64,000 nucleotides of DNA, taken from contig JBBRHV010000002.1 in the NCBI GenBank assembly GCA_038222225.1, forward strand, positions 36,575 through 100,574, written 5' to 3'. The notes beneath the pieces were generated by a model, which worked only from the letters and a program-made list of their open reading frames with translations, was not told the DNA's origin and made no database searches. Made by a program: the position numbers and the translations under genes. This DNA comes from JAKLFA01 sp038222225 (GTDB lineage: Bacteria; Omnitrophota; Gorgyraeia; Zapsychrales; JANLHA01). This document shows, one piece after another, positions 18,027 through 26,189 of this stretch (the first letter of the stretch is position 1; each line of letters begins with the position of its first letter).

Positions 18027-18404
18027 CTATTTATCTGCGGGATTTTGGGCCTCATAGGCCTTCAGCACTTCGGACTGTAAATAATCGCGGAATTCTTGAG
18101 TGATCGGATGAGCAATATCCCGATGTTCTGCCTTTGCATCACGAACCAAATCCTCTTCCGACGCCGGCTTTAATTCCGCCCCGCACTGATTACAATATTT
18201 GCTCCCGACTTCATTCTTGAAATTACATTTCGCACACGGGTGCTTCATCTTCCGTGACGGCATAGCAATAAACACTCCGTTCGATCCCTGGATGACTTTG
18301 ATATTACGAATCACAAACGACTGATCAAATGTCACCGTGGCATAGGCCTTAAGCTTTTTATCCTGTCCTTCTTTTGAAAAAACACGGACTTCCGTAATTT
18401 TCAT
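18027..18404 (-). CDS. spoVG: SpoVG-family protein with inserted zinc ribbon
   Basis: A 125-aa SpoVG relative; SpoVG proteins are small nucleic-acid-binding regulators. The N-terminal half matches the family (ITEVRVF, then VIRNIKVIQGSNGVFIAMPSRK), as does the C-terminal half (FRDIAHP-like HRDIAHPITQEFRDYL). Between them, at about residues 53-92, is an extra segment with a CxxC pair at Cys57/Cys60 and another at Cys71/Cys74 (GSKYCNQCGAEL), the pattern of a zinc ribbon. Normal SpoVG has only a few residues there. The start chosen is ATG at 18404, since the codon before it is TTG. It lies between ispE and tRNA-Gln/glmU, the usual spoVG neighbourhood. Confidence 0.9.
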   Translation of the reverse strand: MKITEVRVFSKEGQDKKLKAYATVTFDQSFVIRNIKVIQGSNGVFIAMPSRKMKHPCAKCNFKNEVGSKYCNQCGAELKPASEEDLVRDAKAEHRDIAHPITQEFRDYLQSEVLKAYEAQNPADK

Positions 18405-18421
18405 CAAGGAGCATCCCCCTT

Positions 18422-19372
18422 TTAAAAAGTTCTTACGGCAAAAACCTGGCTATAATGCTTACGTAATATGCTTCGCCATTTTTCAGCCTCCGCTTTGGAT
18501 TTCATCAAACCAAATAACGAAGGACCACTTCCAGAGAACGAAACCCCTTGCATCCCTAACGCTTTTAAGCGTTCCTTAATGTCCGCCAATCTTGGACAGA
18601 CAGAAATAATCCCTTGCTCCAAATCATTGAAAAGAAGATCCCTAGACTTATTAATATCTCTTTCCAATAAAGAATGGATAAGGATATTAGCATTACCAGC
18701 TGTCTTTGTCAACCTTTCGATTTTCTTCCCAGTTCTAGCCCGAAAAGACCGTTTTTGCCCATAAACCACCCCTGAATTCTTGCTAAAAACCGAGCTGCTG
18801 GTCACCGCCAACTTCAGCGCGCCATAAACTTTTGGGGTTGGCATCTTAATTCGAGGAACCACCAGTACATGCCAAAGCTTTTTTCTTAAGACAACCGGCT
18901 GGATGCGTTCCCCGCGCCTTTCGCCAATCGCCCAATTGATATTCCAAATGAAAAACGACACATCGCTGCCGATACGGGCCGCGCAGTCTAACAGCTGTTT
19001 GCGCGACAACCGCAGGTTCCAAAGACGGTTTAATGCGAACAGGGTGGTTGCTCCATTGCTAGAGCCTCCGGCCAGACCGGCCGCCACAGGAATGTTTTTT
19101 GTGATCTTCACTTCAACGCCCTTGGTCACACCGCAATACTGCTGCAAAAGAGCTGCCGCCTTATACACAAGATTTTGGCTTCCCAAAGGCACGCCGGGAT
19201 GATCGCAAACAATGCGAATCTCCTGCGAAGGCAGTGTCTTAAAATGCATGTCATCACACAGATCAATCCGTTCAAAAAGGGTATGGATATTATGAAACCC
19301 ATCCACCCGTCGATTGATCACTTTTAAAATGAGATTTAATTTGGCTGGCGACTGTAACTGTAACACGTTCAT
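18422..19372 (-). CDS. ispE: 4-diphosphocytidyl-2-C-methyl-D-erythritol kinase
   Basis: GHMP kinase of the MEP isoprenoid pathway. The 316-aa protein has the N-terminal SPAKLNLILKVINRR, the ATP-binding loop VAAGLAGGSSNGATTLFALN with Ser-Ser, and the C-terminal GVSFSGSGPSLFGLM. It is about 30 residues longer than typical because of a basic insertion near residues 185-215. The ATG overlaps the stop of the upstream TPR gene as ATGA. A downstream gap of 17 bases leads to spoVG. Confidence 0.92.
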   Translation of the reverse strand: MNVLQLQSPAKLNLILKVINRRVDGFHNIHTLFERIDLCDDMHFKTLPSQEIRIVCDHPGVPLGSQNLVYKAAALLQQYCGVTKGVEVKITKNIPVAAGLAGGSSNGATTLFALNRLWNLRLSRKQLLDCAARIGSDVSFFIWNINWAIGERRGERIQPVVLRKKLWHVLVVPRIKMPTPKVYGALKLAVTSSSVFSKNSGVVYGQKRSFRARTGKKIERLTKTAGNANILIHSLLERDINKSRDLLFNDLEQGIISVCPRLADIKERLKALGMQGVSFSGSGPSLFGLMKSKAEAEKWRSILRKHYSQVFAVRTF

Positions 19373-20370
19373 AATGTAGGCAAAGATTTGTCTTGCTCTA
19401 AAGGTTTGGTTTCACCAGGGTTCTCGGCTGTGTCACTGGAAAAAATACCCAAAGCGCGCTGCCAGTATTCATCGGCCTTAACGGAATCTCCCATAGCGCG
19501 GTACACCTGCGAAATGTGCTTAAAAATTTCCGGGTCTTCTAAGGAGCTTAAGGCTTTGCTTAAATTTTCCAATGCCTTCTGATAATCACCCTGCTTAAAG
19601 TAAACCCATCCCAAACTGTCTAAATACGCGCCGTTTCGAGGATCAATGATCAGCGCCTGGTCAATCATCATTTTTGCCTCGTCCAGTTTAATTCCTTTTT
19701 CCGCATATAAATACCCCAAGGAATTCAAACAGCTGTCATTGGCCGGGTCATACTGCAGAGTTTTCTCGAACATCTCCATAGCTTTCGGCTCATTATCAAT
19801 CTCAAGATAAAGCGCCCCTAAAAGAAACATGACATCTGCGTTGTCCGGCTCAAGCGATAACACTGCTTCAAACTGCTGGACTGCCTTGTCATATTCTTTT
19901 TGCGAATAGTACAGCTGCGCAAGATATCCGTAGATTTCAATGTTTTCCGGCTGGGCTTCAACGAATGAAGTCAGAATCGCTTCATACTGTTTTGCGGCCT
20001 GATCATAATCCTTTTGAGTCGAATAGATCAGTGCCAGCAGATACCGCGCCTGCACATTATTGGCGTCAAACTCTAGCGCCTTCGTCAGATCATCAATCGC
20101 CTTTTGAAGTTTTCCGAGTCTCGCATAATCAGCCCCGAGCCTTAAACGCACGGCATAATTATCCTTATAGCCGGCGGATTTCTGAAACTCCTCAATCGCA
20201 CGGTCTGTTTCACCGTAAAGATCATAGACGATCCCCATAGCGTAAAAAGCCAAGCTTTTCGCCTTCGCATCTTGATCTTCCAAAGCCCAGACTGATGGGT
20301 TAACTGCACACCCCAGGGCCCATATAATCAAGCTAATCCCAATGATTTTAAGGCAGCGATGAGTGATCAT
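19369..20370 (-). CDS. Exported TPR-repeat protein
   Basis: A 333-aa protein with an N-terminal hydrophobic stretch (about residues 8-28) that acts as a signal peptide; LGC in this stretch could be a weak lipobox, or cleavage may follow VWA. The rest is about eight tetratricopeptide repeats with the usual W/Y, G, A, and P spacing (for example YYSQKEYDKAVQQFEAVL and DYQKALENLSKAL). Such proteins are protein-binding scaffolds in the envelope. ATG at 20370 is preferred over an upstream in-frame codon because it places the signal at the N-terminus. It heads the ispE-spoVG-glmU run. Confidence 0.8.
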   Translation of the reverse strand: MITHRCLKIIGISLIIWALGCAVNPSVWALEDQDAKAKSLAFYAMGIVYDLYGETDRAIEEFQKSAGYKDNYAVRLRLGADYARLGKLQKAIDDLTKALEFDANNVQARYLLALIYSTQKDYDQAAKQYEAILTSFVEAQPENIEIYGYLAQLYYSQKEYDKAVQQFEAVLSLEPDNADVMFLLGALYLEIDNEPKAMEMFEKTLQYDPANDSCLNSLGYLYAEKGIKLDEAKMMIDQALIIDPRNGAYLDSLGWVYFKQGDYQKALENLSKALSSLEDPEIFKHISQVYRAMGDSVKADEYWQRALGIFSSDTAENPGETKPLEQDKSLPTL

Positions 20371-20448
20371 CTCGAAATCCCGAATGAGGATTGAAAACAA
20401 ACGCAGAGGCTCAACCGCCAAACAGCAGCGCTGAGCCTCTTGCTAAGA

Positions 20449-20550
20449 TTAAGACCAGTCTCTCTTCTTGATATGACGCTTTGACTTTCTGAGCTTCTTC
20501 CGCTTGTGAGTCGTGATTTTTGTTCGCTTACGCTTCTTTCCGCAAGGCAT
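20449..20550 (-). CDS. Small ribosomal-type protein, AURKAIP1/COX24 (mS38-like) family
   Basis: A 33-aa, extremely basic peptide beginning MPCGKKRKRTKI and ending KRHIKKRDWS. It matches the short bacterial peptides with an AURKAIP1/COX24 domain, relatives of mitochondrial ribosomal protein mS38, which contact the small-subunit rRNA. A GGAGAG ribosome binding site lies about 10 bases upstream of the ATG, just after the hisG stop, so it is probably on the hisG transcript. Its shortness means automated annotation often misses it. The family call rests on the MPCGKKRKR start and HKRKK core. Confidence 0.82.
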   Translation of the reverse strand: MPCGKKRKRTKITTHKRKKLRKSKRHIKKRDWS

Positions 20551-20568
20551 AGATTTATTTCTCTCCGT

Positions 20569-21450
20569 TTAAAAGATAATTTTGTTTAACGAATATTCAA
20601 TAATCCCCTGTGCACCGGCGGCCTTCAATGCCGGAATAATACTACGCACTTTGCTTTCGTGAATCACGGTCTCAACAGCCAACCAACCGCCTTGGCTTAA
20701 ATGTGAAATCGTCGGATTCTGCAAAGAAGTCAACTGCTTTAAAACCTTCTCCAGATTTTTCTCCTCGACGTTGAGCTTCAGACCAACCATACCGTCGGCA
20801 TCGATCGCGCCTTTTAACAGCATCGCGATCTGATCCATCTTCTTTTTTTTCCAAGAATCCTTAACCGACTGACGGTTTGCAATCAGTTGAGTGGTCGACT
20901 CGCAAATCGTAGCGACAATCCTCAATTTATTCGCCTTCAAACTGCTGCCGGTCTCTGTCAACTCAACCACCGCATCCACCAAGCCTGCAGCGACCTTCGC
21001 TTCCGTTGCTCCCCAACTGAACTCCACATCGGCCTTAACACCGTTTTCTTTCAAATAATGCTTTGTGACATTGACCAGTTCAGTGGCAATCCGTTTGCCT
21101 TCCAGATCCTTGGCGGACTTGATCTTTGAATTCTCCGGAACAGCCAAAACCCACCGCACCTTCACCGCTGTCTGCTTGGCATAAACCAAATCAGCCAAGG
21201 GAAGAACTTTAGACCCGTTTTCAAGAGTCCAATCCGCCCCGGTAATCCCGCAATCCAAAACCCCGTCTTCAACATAACGCGAAATTTCCTGAGCCCGAAG
21301 CAAAACAGGCTCAATTTCAGGATCATCAATAGAAGGGAAATACGAACGGCCCGAAATATAAATTTTAAATCCAGCCCGCTCAAAGACTTTAATGGTCGCC
21401 TCCTGCAGGCTCCCCTTCGGTAAGCCAAGTTTTAACGTGCCCATAGCCAT
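20569..21450 (-). CDS. hisG: ATP phosphoribosyltransferase, long form
   Basis: First step of histidine synthesis, condensing ATP with PRPP (made by prs in this window). The 293-aa length is of the long HisG form: catalytic domains (LKLGLPKGSLQEA, DCGITGADWTLENG, and the PRPP loop VVELTETGSSLKAN) plus a C-terminal ACT-like regulatory domain (about residues 215-293) for histidine feedback. No other his gene is nearby. An in-frame ATG two codons later is an equally good start. It is divergent from the PpiD-like gene. Confidence 0.94.
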   Translation of the reverse strand: MAMGTLKLGLPKGSLQEATIKVFERAGFKIYISGRSYFPSIDDPEIEPVLLRAQEISRYVEDGVLDCGITGADWTLENGSKVLPLADLVYAKQTAVKVRWVLAVPENSKIKSAKDLEGKRIATELVNVTKHYLKENGVKADVEFSWGATEAKVAAGLVDAVVELTETGSSLKANKLRIVATICESTTQLIANRQSVKDSWKKKKMDQIAMLLKGAIDADGMVGLKLNVEEKNLEKVLKQLTSLQNPTISHLSQGGWLAVETVIHESKVRSIIPALKAAGAQGIIEYSLNKIIF

Positions 21451-21516
21451 CCCCTATATAGTCCGCTGGAATATTATATATGCCAGTTCAATGCCTTTAA
21501 TTAAAAATGAAGCGTT

Positions 21517-21545
21517 ATTATACCCACAACTTAAAAAAATGTAAA
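21517..21545 (-). promoter_or_regulatory. Promoter for hisG
   Basis: Minus strand: -35 TTTACA (21540-21545), 17-base spacer, perfect -10 TATAAT (21517-21522). Transcription would start near 21510 and give a leader of about 60 bases before hisG. Confidence 0.7.
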
Positions 21546-21595
21546 GATTTTTTCCTGATGCCCAAACTCTAGAATCATAACTCAAAAATGCCCAC

Positions 21596-21624
21596 TTGCC
21601 AAACAATCAATTGGTCTTTATAAT
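21596..21624 (+). promoter_or_regulatory. Promoter for the PpiD-like gene
   Basis: Plus strand: -35 TTGCCA (21596-21601), 17-base spacer, perfect -10 TATAAT (21619-21624). The gene's ATG is 37 bases downstream, preceded by an AAGGAG site. Together with the hisG promoter it forms a compact divergent promoter region. Confidence 0.75.
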
Positions 21625-21661
21625 ATCACTCCATTCCGTATTCAAACAAGGAGTTTACGCT

Positions 21662-23134
21662 ATGTTGAAAATCTTGCGCAAAGAAGGCGTTATGAAAACC
21701 CTTCTCTGGATTGTGGCTGTTGTTATTGTGCTCTCATTCGGCATTTTCAGCAATGCCTATTTGCTCAGCGACCGCAATACTAAAATCAAATATGCCGGAC
21801 GCATCTTTGGGGAAAAGGTTCAAATCAAAGATTTCTTGAACCAACTGGAGTTCTTAGACGCCTATTATATGATCACAATCCCAAATTATGAACAGCTCCG
21901 GCCTCAAGTGAATCTTGAAGACCGGACATGGGAACGGCTGATCCTTCTACACGAAGCCCGAAAGGAAAATGTTTCTGTCAAAGACGAAGAAGTCATTTCT
22001 TACATCAAAACTCTCTTTGCCTCCAAAGGAGCGTTCAATCCCGGCTGGTATAAAACAGTTCTTCAGCGTCTTTCTCTCACAGCCCCGCAATTTGAGCACG
22101 GCCTCCGCCAAACTTTAGAAATTGAAAAGCTCTTCGAGCTCAAAACCCTCGGCAGCTCCGTCAGCGATGAAGAAGTCCTGAACGCCTATACACAACAAAA
22201 CGAACAGGTTCAAATCGTCTATGCTCTTTTTCCAACAGCAGACTTTTTAATTAAAATGGAAAAAAACGATATCGCCGTTAAGTCGTTCTTTATTGATCAC
22301 AAATCCGACTTTATTCAGCCGCCTTCCATACAAGTCCATTATCTGGCCTTCACAACACCCACCGAACCGGCATCCTCCGCAGCGGCGGAAGACCCGTACG
22401 CCCTTGCTCTAAAAGCAGCCGATCGAATCTTACAAGGCGAAAGCATCTACTCCGTTGCGCAGTCTCTCAACACCCCCGTTGAAGAGACCGGTTTTTTCAA
22501 TATGAACAATGCCAACATCAAACTGGGCTGGTCATTAGATACCATTCAGCGGCTCTATCAAATGCAGCCGCTGGAAGGCGTTGAATTTGTCCCCACGGAC
22601 TCAGGCTATCAGCTTCTGCAGATCAAAGCCAAAAAGGACGCGTATTTACCGGCCTTTGAAGAGGTCAATCAAGAAGCAACTCAATCCTGGGAAGAAGCAC
22701 AAGCTAAAAACCTGGCCAAAGAAGAAGCCATTGCAAAACGCCTTGTGATCATTGAATTTCTTAAACAAAACCCGGCTCAAACCTTTCAGGAAGCGGCCTC
22801 CTCTTCAGGAGTGTTCGCGCAGGAATCGCCTGTTTTTAAAAGAAACGACTATCTGCCAAACCTGGGCATGGCGTCTGAACTTCAGGAAGCAGCGTTCCCG
22901 CTCAATGAACAATCCATAAGCGAGGCTATTGAAACACCTACTGGTTATGCCTTCTTTAAAGTACTAAAACATATTCCGATCGACCCGGACGCGTTTGAGA
23001 AGGAAAGCATGATCTTGCGCTCGGAGCTGTTGCGAAAAAAGCAAACCGCTGTTTTCAACGCATACCTTACCAATGTTCTTTCCAAGGCTAATCTCGAAGA
23101 CGTGATCTCGGATTGGATGAAAAAGAAAAATTAA
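21662..23134 (+). CDS. Membrane-anchored SurA/PpiD-like peptidyl-prolyl isomerase family protein
   Basis: A 490-aa protein with one N-terminal membrane anchor (about residues 13-35, LLWIVAVVIVLSFGIFSNA), then a SurA-type chaperone domain (YAGRIFGEKVQIKDFLNQLEF... DEEVISYIKTLFASKGAFNPGWY), and a C-terminal region that resembles a degenerate parvulin domain (about 225-330) and a second SurA-like helical part. This is the PpiD layout: an inner-membrane chaperone for exported outer-membrane proteins. The start at 21662 has a perfect AAGGAG site; 22 more codons upstream are open but overlap the promoter. Isomerase activity is doubtful. Confidence 0.82.
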   Translation: MLKILRKEGVMKTLLWIVAVVIVLSFGIFSNAYLLSDRNTKIKYAGRIFGEKVQIKDFLNQLEFLDAYYMITIPNYEQLRPQVNLEDRTWERLILLHEARKENVSVKDEEVISYIKTLFASKGAFNPGWYKTVLQRLSLTAPQFEHGLRQTLEIEKLFELKTLGSSVSDEEVLNAYTQQNEQVQIVYALFPTADFLIKMEKNDIAVKSFFIDHKSDFIQPPSIQVHYLAFTTPTEPASSAAAEDPYALALKAADRILQGESIYSVAQSLNTPVEETGFFNMNNANIKLGWSLDTIQRLYQMQPLEGVEFVPTDSGYQLLQIKAKKDAYLPAFEEVNQEATQSWEEAQAKNLAKEEAIAKRLVIIEFLKQNPAQTFQEAASSSGVFAQESPVFKRNDYLPNLGMASELQEAAFPLNEQSISEAIETPTGYAFFKVLKHIPIDPDAFEKESMILRSELLRKKQTAVFNAYLTNVLSKANLEDVISDWMKKKN

Positions 23135-23152
23135 GCGCAACGCCACATACAC

Positions 23153-23185
23153 AAAAAAGCCCCGCTTAAAAGCGGGGCTTTTTCT
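23153..23185. terminator. Bidirectional rho-independent terminator
   Basis: AAAAAAGCCCCGCTT, then AAAA, then GCGGGGCTTTTT: a GC-rich stem of about 8-10 bp flanked by an A-run on the left and a T-run on the right. It lies between the convergent PpiD-like gene (plus) and the TlpA-like gene (minus) and can serve both. Confidence 0.92.
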
Positions 23186-23204
23186 TTGTTTTCTTTTAAA
23201 CTTT

Positions 23205-23705
23205 TTACTTTAAAAGAATCTCCTCATAATTCTCCGGAATCGCATGCTCAACCGCACGGACTTTTCCATCTGCGCCGATGAAATACAAAGTCGGAATCCC
23301 TGGAATGACATAATCTTCAGACGTCATTTCATCGGGATCAACCAGGACATTCAAATCAAACTTATTGCGTTCCATAAAAGACTTTACCTGCTTAGCGTCC
23401 TCTCCCAAATCAATAAGGATCACTTCAATGCCTTCCTTATGGATCGCATCAATCTCCTGATTTAGAATTTTTACCTGGCTTCGGCAATGCGGGCACCACG
23501 TTGCCCAGAAAAAGAGAATCGCAGGTTTTCCATCCCGAATCTGTGATAACGTCCACGCCTGTCCATCCAAATCTTTAAGTGTAAATTCCGCAGCCTTCTT
23601 TCCGATCAGAGGATTGCCGAATAATTGAAACTGCGCCCCCGCAACCGACGCCATCAAAGACACTAAAAAGGCCGCCATCAAACTATATTTAAAAATACGC
23701 CGCAT
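23205..23705 (-). CDS. Exported TlpA/ResA-like thioredoxin family protein
   Basis: A 166-aa periplasmic redoxin. A signal peptide (about residues 1-24, ending SVAGA) is followed by a thioredoxin fold with FWATWCPHC, the active-site CxxC, and the cis-proline in IPGIPTLYF. The ALSQIRDGKPAILFF-like strand and GADGKVRAVEHAI match the AhpC/TSA-Redoxin group of TlpA proteins, which reduce or oxidise periplasmic thiols. ATG at 23705 follows a GAGGAGGA site; the longer frame would overlap cutA. Substrate is unknown. Confidence 0.85.
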   Translation of the reverse strand: MRRIFKYSLMAAFLVSLMASVAGAQFQLFGNPLIGKKAAEFTLKDLDGQAWTLSQIRDGKPAILFFWATWCPHCRSQVKILNQEIDAIHKEGIEVILIDLGEDAKQVKSFMERNKFDLNVLVDPDEMTSEDYVIPGIPTLYFIGADGKVRAVEHAIPENYEEILLK

Positions 23706-23733
23706 GAAATCCTCCTCGCGAATTTCCCGTTTT

Positions 23734-24051
23734 TTATTTTTGAGTTTGCTCATCAACCCATTTTAAATATTCAGAACTGCCCTCTGCAATTGGCACCGCA
23801 ATAATTTCCGGGACAGCGTAGGAATGCTCCAAACAAACAGCCTCTTCAACATCCTTAAAGAGCGCCTGACGTGTCTTTAAAATAAGCAGCGTTTCCTCTG
23901 CGCTCTCGCGTTTTCCCTGCCAGCAAAAAAATGAATGAACCCCCGCAACAATATTGGCACAGGCGATCAAATGTTTGTCCAAAAGAAGCGTGCTGATCTT
24001 TTCAGCCTCTTCTTGAGTTGAACATGTCACGAAAATGACAATATGTCCCAT
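23734..24051 (-). CDS. cutA: Divalent-cation tolerance protein CutA
   Basis: A 105-aa trimeric PII-like protein. Family features seen are IVFVTCSTQEEAEKIS, LIACANIVAGVHSFFCWQGK, EETLLILKTR and HSYAVPEIIAVPIAEGSSEYLKW. CutA was linked to copper tolerance in E. coli, but its role in most bacteria remains unclear. It lies between pgeF and the TlpA-like gene on the same strand and likely shares their transcript. Confidence 0.94.
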   Translation of the reverse strand: MGHIVIFVTCSTQEEAEKISTLLLDKHLIACANIVAGVHSFFCWQGKRESAEETLLILKTRQALFKDVEEAVCLEHSYAVPEIIAVPIAEGSSEYLKWVDEQTQK

Positions 24052-24102
24052 AAAACCTTCTCTGTATTTAGTCGCAAAATCCGCTTAAATCTTACCCGCG
24101 CG

Positions 24103-24798
24103 TTAAGCCAGCTGAAGCACAGACAAATGCCGACCCGCCGTTTCTTTCTGCCGGCGATAGGAAAACAACTCCTTTGAACAGCACGTGCAGTCGTTTACAT
24201 CAAAAATATTCTGATCTAAAATTCCCTGTTCCAAAAGCTTTGCACGACAGGCTCCCTGCAGGTCTAGAAACCAGTTGCCGTCTCTCGGAGCCACATGATC
24301 CGGAAAGATCTCACAAAACTCCTGTCCCACTTGATAACAACAACTCCGGATCGAAGGCCCTAGAACAGCCTTCACCTTCTCTGGTGAAGAATGACAAGCA
24401 GCTCTCATCGAAACAAAAGCACTGGCAATAATATCATCAGCCGTTCCCCGCCATCCGGCATGGACAAGCCCGATAGAACGGGTCTGTTCATCACATAAAA
24501 AAACAGGAACGCAATCCGCGGTGCGGATCGTTAAAACCACCGCCGGATCTGACGTAATAACCGCATCGGCATCCACAATAAGCCCGTCCTCAATATAGGC
24601 CGCATCAATATCCAGAACCCTGCCTCCATGGACCTGATGAATATGGACAACCATCTGAGGGTCAACATTCAAAGAACGCAAATAATCGCTTTGAACCTCA
24701 TTGAGACCAAACGACATGTCCGACCACTCGAAACTCACGGAAGTATCCGTAAAGAACGCCCGTACTCCCGAACCTAGGAAATGGCTTAAGTCCTGCAT
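24103..24798 (-). CDS. pgeF: Purine nucleoside phosphorylase / laccase-domain protein (YfiH/PgeF)
   Basis: A 231-aa protein of the YfiH family, reported to act as a purine nucleoside phosphorylase and adenosine deaminase and linked to peptidoglycan editing. The metal-site motifs are all present: HQVHGGRV, IRTADCVPVFLCD, GLVHAGWRGTADD and a C-terminal CTCCSKELFSYRRQK. Full length for the family. No ribosome binding site precedes the ATG, which lies only 10 bases after a -10 hexamer. Confidence 0.92.
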   Translation of the reverse strand: MQDLSHFLGSGVRAFFTDTSVSFEWSDMSFGLNEVQSDYLRSLNVDPQMVVHIHQVHGGRVLDIDAAYIEDGLIVDADAVITSDPAVVLTIRTADCVPVFLCDEQTRSIGLVHAGWRGTADDIIASAFVSMRAACHSSPEKVKAVLGPSIRSCCYQVGQEFCEIFPDHVAPRDGNWFLDLQGACRAKLLEQGILDQNIFDVNDCTCCSKELFSYRRQKETAGRHLSVLQLA

Positions 24799-24807
24799 GA
24801 TTTAATG

Positions 24808-24836
24808 ATTGTATCAAGAGACCATTTGAAAGTCTA
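24808..24836 (-). promoter_or_regulatory. Candidate promoter for pgeF, very close to the start codon
   Basis: Minus strand: -10 TACAAT (24808-24813), 17-base spacer, -35 TAGACT (24831-24836; four of six matches). The -10 ends 9 bases before the ATG, so the transcript would be leaderless or nearly so. Confidence 0.45.
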
Positions 24837-24894
24837 GCTGGTATGGAAAAAACTCCGTTCAACAACCGCACAAAAATCCTGTGATCAACAACCC

Positions 24895-26091
24895 TTATTC
24901 TGTCTCACTGTCAACCACCGACTCATCCTCAGCCACAGCCTCATCCTCTAATAAAAGATCTGGCTCTTGAGCAGCGGGCAGCTCCTGAACTTTATTGAGT
25001 TTCCTCTCGATCGTACGGCTCTTGCTGGACGCCTGCTCAATGGAATGACTGGCTTCCTGAAGTTTCTTATGTGTTTTATCCAGAATGCCGCCGAACTTTG
25101 AAAATTCCGTTTTAATCGCTCCTAAAAGCTGCCACACCTCACTGGCCCGTTTTTCAACAGCCAGCGTACGGAATCCCATCTGCAGACTATTTAATAGCGC
25201 TGCGATGGTCATTGGTCCGGCCACCACAATTCTGAACTCCCGCTGCAGCACCTCACATAATCCGGCACGGCTGATCACCTCAGCATAAAGACCTTCGGTC
25301 GGTAAAAACATCACCGCAAAATCCGTTGTGTACGGGGGATCAATATATTTTTCCTGGATCTTTTTAGCTTCCAACTTAATGCGCTGTTCTAAGGCCTTGA
25401 CCGCCTCTTCAACCTGAGCCTTGTCCCCGAGGTCCTGCGCTTCCTGCAGGCGATGATAATCTTCCATCGGGAACTTAGCGTCTATCGGCAGCCTCTCGCC
25501 CTTAGGAAAGACAATGGCAAACTCCACCGGATCTTTACTGTCCTTCTTGGTCACAGCATTCTTTTCATACTGCTCCGGCGTGAGGATCTGTTCCAAAAGA
25601 TTGCCCAACTGAACTTCTCCCCATGTTCCGCGCGTCTTGACATTGGTTAACACCTTTTTAAGATCACCAACCCCTACCGCCAAATTGCGCATTTCCCCCA
25701 GATCCTGATGAACCTTTGAAAGCTGATCATCGACCAATTTGAACGATTCGCCCAGCCGCTTTTCAAGCGTCGAATGAAGCTTCTCATCCACGGTTTCACG
25801 GATCTGCTCAAGTTTGGTATTGTTATCTTTCTGGAGAAACTCCAGCCTCTTTTCAACAGACTCCCTCACCGATTCAAATCCTTGCCGCAGAGAATCGCCG
25901 ACCCCTTTTAACGTGTCGCGCAGTTCCTCCCTGTTCTTGGCAAGATCTTCTCGGACAATACGCTCCGTCCGTTCCTGATTTTTAGCGAGTTCATCAAAAC
26001 GATGCCGCTGGTCAGCAGTCAACGTGCGCCATAGGACAAACAGCACCGCAATACTATTGAGACACAATAGCCCGATCATTAACGTGTCCAT
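24895..26091 (-). CDS. rmuC: DNA recombination protein RmuC homologue
   Basis: A 398-aa protein with an N-terminal membrane segment (about residues 4-20), a long coiled coil (about 25-135) and a C-terminal RmuC domain of nuclease-like fold (about 140-340; NVKTRGTWGEVQLGNLLEQIL and LPIDAKFPMEDYHRL). RmuC limits DNA inversions at short inverted repeats in E. coli. The acidic tail (LLEDEAVAEDESV) is probably disordered. AAGG precedes the ATG. Confidence 0.9.
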   Translation of the reverse strand: MDTLMIGLLCLNSIAVLFVLWRTLTADQRHRFDELAKNQERTERIVREDLAKNREELRDTLKGVGDSLRQGFESVRESVEKRLEFLQKDNNTKLEQIRETVDEKLHSTLEKRLGESFKLVDDQLSKVHQDLGEMRNLAVGVGDLKKVLTNVKTRGTWGEVQLGNLLEQILTPEQYEKNAVTKKDSKDPVEFAIVFPKGERLPIDAKFPMEDYHRLQEAQDLGDKAQVEEAVKALEQRIKLEAKKIQEKYIDPPYTTDFAVMFLPTEGLYAEVISRAGLCEVLQREFRIVVAGPMTIAALLNSLQMGFRTLAVEKRASEVWQLLGAIKTEFSKFGGILDKTHKKLQEASHSIEQASSKSRTIERKLNKVQELPAAQEPDLLLEDEAVAEDESVVDSETE

Positions 26092-26133
26092 AACCCAACC
26101 TTTGATGTATGAATTTTTGAAAAATGCCGTTTG

Positions 26134-26162
26134 ATTGTAGCAAGAGAATAAAAAGAAGTCCA
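26134..26162 (-). promoter_or_regulatory. Candidate promoter for rmuC
   Basis: Minus strand: -10 TACAAT (26134-26139), 17-base spacer, -35 TGGACT (26157-26162; four of six matches), about 42 bases upstream of the rmuC ATG. It lies in the 98-base gap between rtcB and rmuC. Confidence 0.45.
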
Positions 26163-26189
26163 GGAAACCCTGAACATATCATAACGCCA

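Noticed and set aside
17837..18055. 72-codon minus-strand frame
   Set aside because: It runs straight through the tRNA-Gln gene on the same strand, so it is a chance frame.
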